Positions 17,976-27,970 of a stretch of DNA of 64,000 nucleotides are shown here, one piece after another. The DNA is from Saprospirales bacterium GYS_P2D (GTDB lineage Bacteria; Bacteroidota; Bacteroidia; Chitinophagales; Saprospiraceae): contig WUUP01000003.1 of assembly GCA_009833045.1 (NCBI GenBank), positions 382,636 to 446,635 on the forward strand, read 5' to 3'. The translations under genes and the position numbers were made by a program. Positions within the stretch are counted from its first letter, which is position 1. Each line of letters opens with the position of its first letter. Under the pieces are notes generated by a model. It was not told where the DNA came from. It saw nothing but the letters and a program-made list of their open reading frames with translations, and searched no databases.

Positions 17976-20900
17976 AGGCTGAGGATCTTCAGTCCTCTCG
18001 GCCTCTTCGGTCACTTCCTCTACGATTCCCTTGAGGACATCCTCCAGACTCTCTTTGCTGAGGGTGCCAAACTCTCGTTGATAGTTAATACCGAAGCCAT
18101 ACTTCTGTCTTCGAGCAAAGGCTGTCTCATCATAGTCATAGACTCCATAAAACTGTAGTCTCAAACGCTTATCATCTGTGATATACCAGTCCAGTGAGAA
18201 GTCCCCTGTGAGGTAATTGTTGGCTGAGTTGAGCGCATTTTCTCGGACATAGTTACCACCAAGATTAAGCACAAAATTATCATTCTTGAATTCGTTTCGT
18301 ACATTGAGCTGATACTCATCAGGGACGAATTCTACAAAACCAGCATTAGGATCATCTACACCTACGATACTATTATTCTGGGCCAGATTGATATCCAGAT
18401 CGATGTCTGAGATGATACCACCTTCTACCAGCTTAGATAGATACTCTGTTGCCATGACTGATATCTGACTGGTCAAAAACTCGGTGATAGTATTGCCACC
18501 TGCCTGAGCAAAACTACTCGCCTGCAAACTCGCAAAAGGGTCATTATCAGGCAAGAAATTATTGAATACCATGAGTCCTACTACCTGATTATTAATACCA
18601 TTCTCGGTACTCTGCAGTGCTCTGACTTTACTCTCAGCCAGTGTACGTAGCTCACCGATGAGATTAGGAAAACTAATATCGAAATCTATATCCGGATTAA
18701 AAAGATTGCCAGTGAGGATCAAGTCCAAATCAACATTTCTTCTTTGACGAAAGTCGCTCTCAGATAAGGTACCAGCGACATCGATGTACTCCTGCAAAAA
18801 CTGATTGAGCGGAGCTCTGAGATTAGGATAATAGGCTCTGACATCGAGAATCGCATTGATAGGATCGCCAGTCCATGTCACTGTCCCTCCCTGCTCTACG
18901 ATAAATGGCTTAGCAATGAAACCATAGGAAGTATAGAGATACTCTCCACTGGTCACATTGTACTGACCGAAAATGGTAAAATCACCATCCCGAGTCACCG
19001 CTATCCTCAGATCGCCATCTCCATGCCCGATGAGGAGATTAGACGTCTCCTCATCATAGATGATTTGTACTTCAGCCTCTCGCTCAAATGAAAGATTCAT
19101 CCTGAAATCGGTACCAGAAGCCTTCAGTCGCTCGACTAATCGCTCCACTGTACTGCTATCTTTTTCCTCTTTTTGATAATCAAATACTATAAAAGACTCA
19201 TCATATCCATACTGAGTAGATGAGATCGGTATATATAGGAATGAATTCTGCCCTGCTGTAGCATTGACTATCATATTTATCTTGTCAAATGGCCCCTTAA
19301 AACTCACATCTATGGCTCCGACCCCAGTACCGTAGTAGAGCTCGTTGTCATCTTTAGTAGTATTAAGAGCGATGAACTTTGGACTGGATATCTCAAGGTC
19401 AGCTCTAAAGTCAGCTAAGAAATCATGACGTAATCCTCCGCTGATCGTAGCCACATTATCCATTTCGTCGATGAGTCGTACACCATTAAAGTCTATGAAC
19501 TGATCATCTATCTTCAGCCGCTCATCATCCATCCTATAGTAGGCGCCGATATAATCGATTTTGACCCCAGCGTCATTGACATATCCGTATCCATCCATAG
19601 TCATATCTGAGGTCGGACCTTTGATCTCGAGATCAATATCCGCTAATCCTGTAGTCTCCGAGATCCCCTCATCGATGATATATTCGAGAAATGCCAGTGG
19701 ATATTTTTGCATATCAAGATTAGCATCTACATAGTTGAGCTCAGTATCATAGTAGCCCTTGACATGGAGCTGTTGGCTATCCTGGACGATACCCAGCTGG
19801 ACATCTACGATGTTACTATTCAGTCGATGGTCTGCGTCGAGGCGCAATCTACCATAAGCATCACCATTAATCCCAAAATCTGGCACCTCAAGATATCCTT
19901 CTAAACCTTTACGAGCATAGATATCATCGATCCTGAAATTAGCATTTGCATAACCAGAAAAATACAACTTGTCATAATTGATGATCGGATTGATCAGCTC
20001 AAAGTTGAACTCATTTAGAGACACATCGAGCCCCTTGTTTTGATAGTCACGTAGACCTATAGACCGCTTACCATCCGTGAGTACGAACTGCTCTATGTCT
20101 ATGCGCTTAGGATAGATACCTACACCTCGATTGGGCAAGATCGTCCATATAGTGCTATCTATGATGATGTCATCATAGAGAAACTGGGTAAAGTAGCCTC
20201 CTCCTGCATCCACCGTCGACTTAGTCTCGAGCTCTACACTATTAAGCGAATCCTGAAAAACAAATGCTCTCAAGAACAAATCATCATTTCGGGCCTGACT
20301 GACGATACTCAGTTCGTCTATTTCTATGGTGTTTCCTCTGCTGAAACTATCAGTCCTGAGTTTGAGCTCACCTTGATTTGGATTGGACACGAGCTGCATA
20401 TATACTTCTGTGGCCGTTATATCCTTATATTCGACTTTTGGCGCCTCGAAAGCGAGACTGACAAAAGAGCGTTCTGGCCTATACTCTCCAGAGATACGGG
20501 TACGCTCAGCGATGTCAAGATCTACCTTTAAAAAATCAAGTATCGGCTCTACATCTCTCACTCTCAGATCATATCTGAATGTCATATCGGGTAGCTCACC
20601 ATAGTTATCTTCGATCTTAGTCTGATCAAAATGTGATTGATGATTTTGGATAATATGCCTGATCATCCCCTCATGCATTTTGAAAAGGTTAAACTGTCCT
20701 TCTATCTCTGCATAGGCAAAATCACTATTGAGCGTGAAAAGCATCGACTCGTCCTGTCGGCGCTCTGATCCTATCTTCAGCGACTTAATAGTCAGCTCTG
20801 ACGAGTCATGGACCATGTGTATATTTTCGAGAGAGGTCAGACCGTAGATATTCTTCAGGCTTTTGCCCTGCACGTTAATATCAGAAGAAAAAGAAATCTG

Positions 20901-22763
20901 GCATGGAAAGTCTATCAAATTCAACTGGCAAAAATCAATCTTCTCCGCCTCTATCTTAAAGTCAAATAGAGGCTCTTCTTGGGAGAAATCAACGATGCCA
21001 TCAAACTCAAAATCAAGATTAGGATCCTTAATCCCAAACTGACCGTTAATCGTCTGACTACTCAAGAATCCATCAAATACTGCATCACGATAGTCAAAGC
21101 CTTTATACTGAAACTGCTCTATCACTGCACCGAGAGAAGCACTACTACTCAAAATGCGCTCACCTATACCCTTTCGGATATCCATTTTCATAGATACATT
21201 CCCAAAGTCCTCATTAGCCAATAAGCCTGCAAGATTAAAATCATTGAGCTCGAGATATCCGGAATAGGCCATGCTGTCCGGATTATTGCGATATAGATCA
21301 AACTGAATATCCATCTTCGCCTCTCCCAGATCGGTAAGTAGTTCACCTTGAGCTACAAAATCATTAAGAAAACCATCAAAGGTCCCTGAGAAATCTATTG
21401 GCCCCAGCCTCTTAAACTCTTCCGGGATTTTTATTCTCTTGACATCCGCATCCAGCGCCGTGAGATCTGTACGCAGCTTTGTCACTTCAAAGTTCAGGAG
21501 GCTTTCTTTGACGGCACCACTGCGACTGAATATCCCACTACCCTGAAAAAAGTGCCTACCATTAATCCAAATACGGATCTGCTCGGCGATCACATTATTC
21601 TTACTGATCTCATAGTGCCCATCCAGCTGTATATACTTCTGAGCTAATGGCTCATCCCCAAACTCTCTCTTTAGATCAGGAAATAGATCGAAAAAATCGG
21701 CCAGTTTAATCTTGGAGGTACGTAGATCTACCATCGCCCTCCCTTCTAAAAGCTGAGCTATATCTCCCACATCACGGACCTCTACATCCACATCCAAATA
21801 AGAGCTGCCTACCCGAGCAAAAATATCATCAATAATAAATTCTTCCTCCGTTTTAGCTATTCGGCGGATGCCAAGGTGCTGGAGGTTATACCTGCCATTT
21901 TCTGCAGAGATATCTTCTACCTGTGCCGACCAATCATTAATACCATTAAAGCTCATGTCCTGTAGCATGAGATCCAGATTTTTAAGCTCTCGACTGAGCT
22001 CTCCATTTTCTTGCCTGAGGAGACCTTGGAGATTAGCATCTATGAGTGAAAAAGTACCGATCTCTATCTGAGGCAAGAGTAGTGCTCCAGATCCTGTCCC
22101 TGTGGTATCAGCACTCGACTCAGGTCCCTCCTGAGCCTCCGGTCTATCTACGCTCAGGGAGGGAGCTATTACTATGAATCGTTCTAAAGAGATCAAACTA
22201 CTATCTATCTGATCTATCTCTATCTCGAGCCCTTCCATCGCTCCATGGATATAAGTCTGGGTATGATCGTCCTCATAGTCGACCATGACATCGTAGAGCT
22301 GGATATTGCTGAGCAGGATCGACTGCGCATCATTACTTTCATTATCCTCTGAGCCCATACTGGCGATGAATTTTTGCCAGTTACTCTGATTTTGGTTTTC
22401 TTTTCGTTTATAATAGAGATGGATACCTGAGACATTGAGATCATTGAAGCTCAGGTCTCTCACTAATGATAGCAAGGTACTCCTCGGACTGATGGCCACT
22501 TGCTGAATAGTGATCAGGGTATCTTGATCAGCATCGGCGAGTAAAACCTCCTCGAGCTGTACTCCTCGATAGATATCAAATGTGGATCGCTTGATTTTGA
22601 CGGAGCCACCAGATTTTTTAATTACAGAGTTAGTGATGGTATTTGCCAGTTTTGTCTGGACCTCCGGGATGTGGAGTATCGCTATCAAGATCAGAAATAA
22701 CAATCCTAAACCAAGTACCAACTTGATCCCTACGGATATCCAGCTATTTCTTTTCTCCTCCAC
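17964..22763 (-). CDS. tamB: TamB-like translocation/assembly module protein (DUF490 C-terminus)
   Basis: A 1599-residue AsmA-superfamily protein anchored to the inner membrane by one N-terminal helix ([19 protein letters not shown]), with a periplasm-spanning beta-rich body and a C-terminal TamB/DUF490 domain (about 1200-1560) with typical phrases such as [19 protein letters not shown] and [15 protein letters not shown]. TamB-like proteins form hydrophobic grooves thought to carry phospholipids to the outer membrane or assist outer-membrane protein assembly. In Bacteroidota, TamB-like genes often lie alone without a TamA neighbour, as here. The start is a GTG at 22763. The 3' end overlaps aroC by 12 bp. 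Exact cargo is unknown. Confidence 0.88.
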   Translation of the reverse strand: MEEKRNSWISVGIKLVLGLGLLFLILIAILHIPEVQTKLANTITNSVIKKSGGSVKIKRSTFDIYRGVQLEEVLLADADQDTLITIQQVAISPRSTLLSLVRDLSFNDLNVSGIHLYYKRKENQNQSNWQKFIASMGSEDNESNDAQSILLSNIQLYDVMVDYEDDHTQTYIHGAMEGLEIEIDQIDSSLISLERFIVIAPSLSVDRPEAQEGPESSADTTGTGSGALLLPQIEIGTFSLIDANLQGLLRQENGELSRELKNLDLMLQDMSFNGINDWSAQVEDISAENGRYNLQHLGIRRIAKTEEEFIIDDIFARVGSSYLDVDVEVRDVGDIAQLLEGRAMVDLRTSKIKLADFFDLFPDLKREFGDEPLAQKYIQLDGHYEISKNNVIAEQIRIWINGRHFFQGSGIFSRSGAVKESLLNFEVTKLRTDLTALDADVKRIKIPEEFKRLGPIDFSGTFDGFLNDFVAQGELLTDLGEAKMDIQFDLYRNNPDSMAYSGYLELNDFNLAGLLANEDFGNVSMKMDIRKGIGERILSSSASLGAVIEQFQYKGFDYRDAVFDGFLSSQTINGQFGIKDPNLDFEFDGIVDFSQEEPLFDFKIEAEKIDFCQLNLIDFPCQISFSSDINVQGKSLKNIYGLTSLENIHMVHDSSELTIKSLKIGSERRQDESMLFTLNSDFAYAEIEGQFNLFKMHEGMIRHIIQNHQSHFDQTKIEDNYGELPDMTFRYDLRVRDVEPILDFLKVDLDIAERTRISGEYRPERSFVSLAFEAPKVEYKDITATEVYMQLVSNPNQGELKLRTDSFSRGNTIEIDELSIVSQARNDDLFLRAFVFQDSLNSVELETKSTVDAGGGYFTQFLYDDIIIDSTIWTILPNRGVGIYPKRIDIEQFVLTDGKRSIGLRDYQNKGLDVSLNEFNFELINPIINYDKLYFSGYANANFRIDDIYARKGLEGYLEVPDFGINGDAYGRLRLDADHRLNSNIVDVQLGIVQDSQQLHVKGYYDTELNYVDANLDMQKYPLAFLEYIIDEGISETTGLADIDLEIKGPTSDMTMDGYGYVNDAGVKIDYIGAYYRMDDERLKIDDQFIDFNGVRLIDEMDNVATISGGLRHDFLADFRADLEISSPKFIALNTTKDDNELYYGTGVGAIDVSFKGPFDKINMIVNATAGQNSFLYIPISSTQYGYDESFIVFDYQKEEKDSSTVERLVERLKASGTDFRMNLSFEREAEVQIIYDEETSNLLIGHGDGDLRIAVTRDGDFTIFGQYNVTSGEYLYTSYGFIAKPFIVEQGGTVTWTGDPINAILDVRAYYPNLRAPLNQFLQEYIDVAGTLSESDFRQRRNVDLDLILTGNLFNPDIDFDISFPNLIGELRTLAESKVRALQSTENGINNQVVGLMVFNNFLPDNDPFASLQASSFAQAGGNTITEFLTSQISVMATEYLSKLVEGGIISDIDLDINLAQNNSIVGVDDPNAGFVEFVPDEYQLNVRNEFKNDNFVLNLGGNYVRENALNSANNYLTGDFSLDWYITDDKRLRLQFYGVYDYDETAFARRQKYGFGINYQREFGTLSKESLEDVLKGIVEEVTEEAERTEDPQPLQE

Positions 22764-22914
22764 TTAATATGTCTTAGGTACCTGAACTACAGGTATAACA
22801 TATAAACGGCACAAAGATGGTGATCTTCTAGTGCATTTAACCAATAATTAAAGGCCAATGCCGCCAATCGGGCGAAAGTGGTCATTCTCTATTTTATCAC
22901 ATGTAGGGTTTTCC

Positions 22915-23763
22915 CTATACCTGAAGGTATTTTTGATATAGGACCCTACACTCATGAGCCTCTCGGACATCATGGACTCGGAGCATCTGCGCCCCATTCA
23001 TGAGTGACAGCATATGCATAGCTGTAGTACCATTGAGCGCATGATCTGCATCTGTCGATAGACTCTTGTATATGAATGACTTACGAGATAAGCCTATCAA
23101 TATTGGGAGCTCCAAAATTTTAAAGGTCGAAAGATGTTTGATCAGTCGATAATTATCCTCTACGGTCTTGCCAAATCCTATCCCTGGATCTATGATAAGG
23201 TCATGTACACCTGCAACTTTAGCCTTAGCTACTTGACCAGATAGATCACTGAGGATATCCAGTATGATATTGTCATATGAGGTATCCTGCTGCATGATCT
23301 TAGGATTGCCTCTCATATGCATCATGATATATGGCAGTCGGAGCTCGGCTACTGTATCTATCATCTCTGGATCCATATGTCCTGCAGAGATATCATTGAC
23401 CATATCTATACCTATATCATGGCACGCTCGGACCACCGCTGATCGGTAAGTATCTATAGATATAGGCAGCTCAGGATGAGCAGCTCTCAGCTCAGCCAGC
23501 ACTGGCAGTAGTCGATCCAGCTCCTCTGACAGCGGTATCTCTGTCGCTCCAGGACGAGATGACATCCCACCCAGATCTATGATGTCTGCCCCCTCTGCTA
23601 TCATCATACTGACTCTATCTACGACATCTGTAGCCTCCGTATAGCGGCTACCCGAGTAAAAAGAATCCTTATTAATATTGATGATACCCATGACGATCGG
23701 CCGATCAAATGTCATCAGACGTTGTGAGGCAGGTAGATTATAGGTATTTTTGTAATTACTCAT
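22915..23763 (-). CDS. folP: Dihydropteroate synthase
   Basis: Condenses p-aminobenzoate with 6-hydroxymethyl-7,8-dihydropterin pyrophosphate in folate synthesis, and is the target of sulfonamides. TIM barrel of 282 residues. Pterin and pABA signatures are present: GIININKDSFYSGSRY, where the usual NVTPDSF loop reads NINKDSF, then DLGGMSSRPGA, IDTYRSAV, NDIS, DPGIGFGKT and the Lys loop SRKSFI. The changed loop residues may alter the mobile loop over the pyrophosphate but the DSF core is kept. The ATG at 23763 is the only good start. It is a single-gene unit, divergent from the M23 peptidase gene across 106 bp. Confidence 0.93.
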   Translation of the reverse strand: MSNYKNTYNLPASQRLMTFDRPIVMGIININKDSFYSGSRYTEATDVVDRVSMMIAEGADIIDLGGMSSRPGATEIPLSEELDRLLPVLAELRAAHPELPISIDTYRSAVVRACHDIGIDMVNDISAGHMDPEMIDTVAELRLPYIMMHMRGNPKIMQQDTSYDNIILDILSDLSGQVAKAKVAGVHDLIIDPGIGFGKTVEDNYRLIKHLSTFKILELPILIGLSRKSFIYKSLSTDADHALNGTTAMHMLSLMNGAQMLRVHDVREAHECRVLYQKYLQV

Positions 23764-23869
23764 ATTATTTAATATTGAGTTAAAATTTAAGTGTCAACCA
23801 GCTGTCTCTTATTATTTTGTGTCATCAACCCAAGACAATAGAATCTAAGACTATTTAGTTCTAACAAAA

Positions 23870-25174
23870 TTGAAGATAAATACTGTGGTGAAAGAATATA
23901 GGTCTGAGTTATTTTTATTAGCAAGTGCATTACTCATCGGAGCTTTAGGAGGGTATCTCTATCTCAATAAGTCTGACATCACGACAGCTCAGTCTGCTGT
24001 GGCGAAAGTCGAAATCCAAAAGCCAGTATTAAAGTATGGCTATGATGTGAATCAGCATCATTTTGAGTCTTACCCCATTAAGTATGGCTCATTCATCGGT
24101 GACATACTGGCTGCTCAAGATGTATCGTACAATAAAATACTCGAGCTCGAGAAAAAAGCAGAGGAGACTTTCAGCTTACGCAAAATCATGGCAGGCAAGG
24201 ATATCACTTTCGTCAAGAAGAGTGAATGTATAGCTCCACAGTCATTCATCTACGCACCTGACTTATTCACTTACTATGAGTATTATTTTGGAGATAGCAT
24301 ATCAGTGAGAAAAGGCGAAGTGCCATTTGATGAGTGCACAGAGTTTGTCACAGGTACTATCCGAGCTGGCTCTACCCTGTCAGAAGCACTCGGCGAAAAA
24401 GGTCTCGGCATAGCCATGGCAGATCAGCTCGAGGATGCATTAGCGCAGGTATACTTCCCACATGCTCAGCCTGGTGATCAGTTTAAGATCATATTCAAAC
24501 AAAAATATATCGAAGGGGCCCCTGTCGGATCAGGAGGTATATTAGCCGCTTCATATAAGTCGGGCAACTCTGAGAGCTTTGGCTTCTATTATGAAAACGA
24601 AAAGTATCAAGGGTACTATGATGTAGAAGGTACTCCCAATAAAAAGACATTTCTACGAGCACCTGTCAAGGCGTCTCGCATTTCATCTTACTTTAATCCT
24701 AATCGACTACACCCTGTACTCAAGGTACGCAGAGCCCACCTCGGGACAGACTATGCTGCTCCGAGAGGGACTGAGATATTCAGCGTAGCAGATGGGATTA
24801 TCACTCATCGCTCTTACACTAAAGGCAATGGTAACTATGTGAAAATCAAACACGATGGCACCTATCAGTCTCAGTATCTACACATGAGTAAATTTAAATC
24901 AGGACTCCGTGTAGGATCTCGTGTCAAGCAGGGAGAAGTAATCGGCTACGTAGGATCTACAGGTCTCGCTACCGGGCCTCATGTGTGCTTTAGATTTTGG
25001 AAAAATGGTCGTCAGGTAAATCATTTGAGAGAAAACTTCCCTCCACTCGACCCTATGCCTGCAGAAAGTCTACCTGACTACTATGAGGTCAGAGATGAGT
25101 ACTTGAGATTCTTCAATACCGTACCTTATGAAAACGAGACTGAAGTGGTTTTTGCATCAATGAAGCAGCCGTAA
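23870..25174 (+). CDS. M23 family peptidoglycan metallopeptidase with one signal anchor
   Basis: A membrane-anchored LytM-type endopeptidase, probably cleaving peptide crosslinks of murein in the periplasm or regulating another hydrolase. An N-terminal helix (FLLASALLIGALGGYLYL) anchors it; a central LysM/OapA-like region precedes the M23 domain (about 265-400). The zinc motif HLGTDYAAPRG and the catalytic-His segment YLHMSKF are intact. The last motif, usually HxH, reads GPHVCFRF, so the third zinc ligand is Cys instead of His. I recall this HxC form from other Bacteroidota, so it may still bind metal. The start is uncertain: TTG at 23870 fits, while GTG at 23885 or 23888 would keep the anchor. 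Confidence 0.88.
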   Translation: MKINTVVKEYRSELFLLASALLIGALGGYLYLNKSDITTAQSAVAKVEIQKPVLKYGYDVNQHHFESYPIKYGSFIGDILAAQDVSYNKILELEKKAEETFSLRKIMAGKDITFVKKSECIAPQSFIYAPDLFTYYEYYFGDSISVRKGEVPFDECTEFVTGTIRAGSTLSEALGEKGLGIAMADQLEDALAQVYFPHAQPGDQFKIIFKQKYIEGAPVGSGGILAASYKSGNSESFGFYYENEKYQGYYDVEGTPNKKTFLRAPVKASRISSYFNPNRLHPVLKVRRAHLGTDYAAPRGTEIFSVADGIITHRSYTKGNGNYVKIKHDGTYQSQYLHMSKFKSGLRVGSRVKQGEVIGYVGSTGLATGPHVCFRFWKNGRQVNHLRENFPPLDPMPAESLPDYYEVRDEYLRFFNTVPYENETEVVFASMKQP

Positions 25175-25261
25175 TCGGCTCATATATTTAAAGAAACTTG
25201 GTCTTCGAATAGTGAACTGCCATTGCAAAGTTGCCCGACAGTCTGCTATCAAAAGCTTACT

Positions 25262-26323
25262 TTAGATAACTCCCTTAGTCTTCTTGAGCGTAAATCCGAA
25301 AGTCGATCCGACTCCGACAGTACTACGTACATTGATGCTCTGTTGATGCGCCTCGATGATATGCTTGACGATTGATAGGCCAAGCCCTGATCCGCCTTGA
25401 GCTCGACTCCTGCTACTATCCACTCGATAAAACCTATCAAACAAATGCTTCAGATGCTGCTCCTCTATACCTATCCCATCGTCACTGACCTCGATAAGTA
25501 CCTTGTCCGCCATATCGTAGAAAGCTATCTTGGTAGTACCTCCTTCATTTCCATATTTGATAGAGTTGCTCACCAGATTATTGAGCACCTGGCGGATATT
25601 CTCTCTATCTGCCTCTACATAAAATGCCTTTGATGCGCCTTCCTTTAGGGTGATGGTGATCTCTTTATCAGCAGCCAGCATAGTTAGATCATTGATCACC
25701 TCAGTAGTGAGCGACTTTAGATCAAATTTGACCAAGTCCAGTTCTACTGCTCCAGATTCGAGTTTGTTGATGACTTCGAGATCTTCTACGATATTTTGCA
25801 GGCGCTCGACATTGCTGATCGCCCGACGCAGGTATTTTTTATTGATGTTTTCGTCATAGAGACCGCCATCTATCAGCGTATGAAGATATCCTGTGATGGT
25901 GAATATGGGCGTCTTTAACTCATGCGAGATATTGCCGAGATAGTTGCGACGATAGGACTCGAGGCCAGTGAGATATTCGATCTCGCTCTCTTTCTTTTTA
26001 GCCCATTCTTCTACCTCCTCGTTGACCTGATCAAAGGATACCTCACTGATGCTAAATGGAGCATTCTGAGACATGCTTCGCTTGGACTGATTGATGACTT
26101 TATAGATGAGCTTGATCTTACGAAAAATAAAGGTCTCAAAGAAAAACCGAACGACCACATAGGTACTGATCAGTGAGATCAATGAAATAATCACCCAGAA
26201 TCCTGTAGAGGACTCTATATCTACTCCCGTGAAGTATAGCACGAAGTAGACCAAGACATTCAGACTGGCTAAGAAGCCTGTCAAAATGATGGCGATCTGA
26301 TTTATTGTTATATTCTTAAACAA
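25262..26323 (-). CDS. Sensor histidine kinase, PhoR type
   Basis: An inner-membrane two-component sensor. Two N-terminal helices (about 8-31 and 42-62) flank a very short periplasmic loop, so it probably senses through the membrane or a partner protein rather than with its own ligand domain. HisKA dimerisation domain with phosphoacceptor His134 (NISHELKTP) and a complete HATPase_c domain: N box NNLVSNSIKYG, G1 DDGIGI, and G2 GGSGLGLSIVKH. The start is a TTG at 26323, 6 bp after the regulator stop. It forms a pair with the PhoB-type regulator and is last in the SixA-DUF4296-regulator-kinase operon. The signal is unknown; the Pho name is by domain layout only. Confidence 0.9.
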   Translation of the reverse strand: MFKNITINQIAIILTGFLASLNVLVYFVLYFTGVDIESSTGFWVIISLISLISTYVVVRFFFETFIFRKIKLIYKVINQSKRSMSQNAPFSISEVSFDQVNEEVEEWAKKKESEIEYLTGLESYRRNYLGNISHELKTPIFTITGYLHTLIDGGLYDENINKKYLRRAISNVERLQNIVEDLEVINKLESGAVELDLVKFDLKSLTTEVINDLTMLAADKEITITLKEGASKAFYVEADRENIRQVLNNLVSNSIKYGNEGGTTKIAFYDMADKVLIEVSDDGIGIEEQHLKHLFDRFYRVDSSRSRAQGGSGLGLSIVKHIIEAHQQSINVRSTVGVGSTFGFTLKKTKGVI

Positions 26324-26329
26324 GCTCTA

Positions 26330-27016
26330 TCAATATCTAAATTTATAGCCGACCCCTTTGTAGGTCTGGATAAAGTCACTTCCTATTTTTTCTCGGAGCT
26401 TTCGGATATGGACATCGATAGTACGATCTCCGACTATCACCTCTTTTCCCCATACTTGGCTCAGTATTTCTTCTCTTTTGAATACTTTACCCGGCTTAGA
26501 AACTAATAGGCTAAGTAAATCAAACTCTTTCTTAGCAAGATTGATCTCTTCATCCTTGAGCACTACTCTAAACTCCTCCTGATCAATCATAAGGTCATCA
26601 AATTTTAACACCTTATCCTGATTTTGGTTTTGAAACTTGTAGTGTCTACGTATTAACGCTTTTACTCGGCTCTTTAATACATTTGGCTTGACAGGCTTAG
26701 TGATGAAGTCATCTCCACCCGACTCAAATGCTGATACCTGAGTGAATGACTCATTGCGAGCTGTGAGAAATACTATGAGTGTATTAATGAGATCCTTGTT
26801 TTCCCTGAGATGAGTGCAGACCTCGATGCCATCCATATTGGGCATCATGATATCGAGGATAATAATCTCTGGCAAAAACTCTCCGGCGATCTTGATAGCT
26901 TCCTTACCATTGTTAGCAGTACGGATCTCGTAGCCTTCTTTAGATAAATTGTAACTGACGAATTCTAAAATATCCTCCTCATCATCGACGATGAGTATTT
27001 TGATGTCATTATTCAT
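26330..27016 (-). CDS. Response regulator, OmpR/PhoB type
   Basis: A DNA-binding response regulator of 228 residues. The receiver domain has the acidic pair Asp11/Asp12, the phosphoacceptor Asp55 (IIILDIMMPNMDG), the Thr switch in LTARNES, and Lys107 (FITKPVKP). The C-terminal winged helix (about 130-228) carries the usual recognition-helix region with GDRTIDVHIRKLREKIG. The cognate kinase follows 6 bp downstream, and the DUF4296 lipoprotein ends 15 bp upstream. Target promoters cannot be identified here; no repeated PhoB-box-like direct repeats were seen in this operon's upstream region. Confidence 0.93.
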   Translation of the reverse strand: MNNDIKILIVDDEEDILEFVSYNLSKEGYEIRTANNGKEAIKIAGEFLPEIIILDIMMPNMDGIEVCTHLRENKDLINTLIVFLTARNESFTQVSAFESGGDDFITKPVKPNVLKSRVKALIRRHYKFQNQNQDKVLKFDDLMIDQEEFRVVLKDEEINLAKKEFDLLSLLVSKPGKVFKREEILSQVWGKEVIVGDRTIDVHIRKLREKIGSDFIQTYKGVGYKFRY

Positions 27017-27031
27017 TTAGTGCTTTATTTA

Positions 27032-27370
27032 TTACTCCTCTTCAGGAGCTATGTCTTCTCTGATCGCTTTGAGACGCTCCACTACCACTTTGGATAGCTC
27101 TCGATATCCCTCTGTATCAAATTGATAAAGGTATAGGTTCGTATCAAGTTGCTCTTCGCTCACATTGTGAAGTTTAAGTAAACTTTTCTTTAATTCTTTG
27201 CTAACCGAATCTCGATTGAGCATGGCCTCCTGCCGTATGATCTGATCAGCGATATGCAGATCTACCAGTATATCGATCATCTGCTCCTCTGGTATTTTCT
27301 CATATTCAGGCTCGCAGCTATACACCAGTACTAACAGAACAAAGACACCAGTCCACCTAAAATAACTCAT
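27032..27370 (-). CDS. DUF4296 lipoprotein
   Basis: A small exported lipoprotein of 112 residues. The signal peptide ends in a lipobox with Cys19 (LVYSC). The mature part is helical and has the DUF4296 pattern PEEQMIDILVDLHIADQI. In other Bacteroidota this family often lies beside pyrC, DUF4199 or a DPM1-like glycosyltransferase; here those genes are 33 kb away and the lipoprotein instead sits inside a signalling operon, with an ATGA overlap to the SixA-like gene and 15 bp before the regulator. Its role is unknown; a sensory accessory for the two-component pair is a guess from position only. Confidence 0.82.
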   Translation of the reverse strand: MSYFRWTGVFVLLVLVYSCEPEYEKIPEEQMIDILVDLHIADQIIRQEAMLNRDSVSKELKKSLLKLHNVSEEQLDTNLYLYQFDTEGYRELSKVVVERLKAIREDIAPEEE

Positions 27371-27855
27371 AGATACATCTTCGGATAAAGTAATGCCACG
27401 ACTTCGCTATTAGTCGTGTCTATATCGGACCAGCTCTGCGCCCTACTCTGCACGAAAAATACTCCAGAGGTAGGTAGATTGTCCAGATCATCATGAGCAA
27501 AATGATCATAGAGAAAAGTAAATGTAGGATTATGGCCAAATAAAATAGCACTATTGTACTGATCATCGAGCATACTTATAGTGTCCAGGACATCATCTAT
27601 ACTGGCATGGTACAGTCGCTGCACGACCTCTACCTGATCAAAATCAAAAACCTCCTGATAATAGGCAGCAGTCTCACGAGTCCGCTGGGATGGACTCATG
27701 ACACAGAACTCTATGTGAGATATTTTCTCTTGGACTTTGCGAGCCATCACGGGAGCATCACGTCGGCCTCGCTGATTAAGTGGTCGCTCGATGTCGGAGA
27801 GAGAAATGTCACTCCAACTGGACTTAGCATGTCGAGAAAAAATAAGTGTCTTCAT
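27367..27855 (-). CDS. sixA: SixA-like phosphohistidine phosphatase
   Basis: A histidine phosphatase of the SixA branch, 162 residues. The RHG-type motif appears as SRHAKSSW with catalytic His9; DxxRPLNQRG (DIERPLNQRGRRDAP), the SPSQRTRETA segment and the second His in GHNPTF follow, which is the SixA layout. SixA in Escherichia coli removes phosphate from the histidine phosphotransfer domain of ArcB and from PtsN-linked NPr. Here it overlaps the DUF4296 gene by 4 bp and leads an operon with a response regulator and a histidine kinase, so a phosphohistidine in that pathway is an obvious candidate substrate, though the kinase has no Hpt domain. Confidence 0.85.
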   Translation of the reverse strand: MKTLIFSRHAKSSWSDISLSDIERPLNQRGRRDAPVMARKVQEKISHIEFCVMSPSQRTRETAAYYQEVFDFDQVEVVQRLYHASIDDVLDTISMLDDQYNSAILFGHNPTFTFLYDHFAHDDLDNLPTSGVFFVQSRAQSWSDIDTTNSEVVALLYPKMYL

Positions 27856-27970
27856 GTCTACTAATACAAAATGAGGCTTATCGATAGTTCCTTAACGTTA
27901 AAACTTCCATTTTAGCTGAAAAGTACGTATATTTTCTGGCTGACTCATTACCTCCTGAGCTGAGGCTATT

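Noticed and set aside
27892-27901. Perfect palindrome TTAACGTTAA between the SixA and SWIM genes
   Set aside because: It is a single short AT-rich palindrome with no second copy; chance occurrence is likely.
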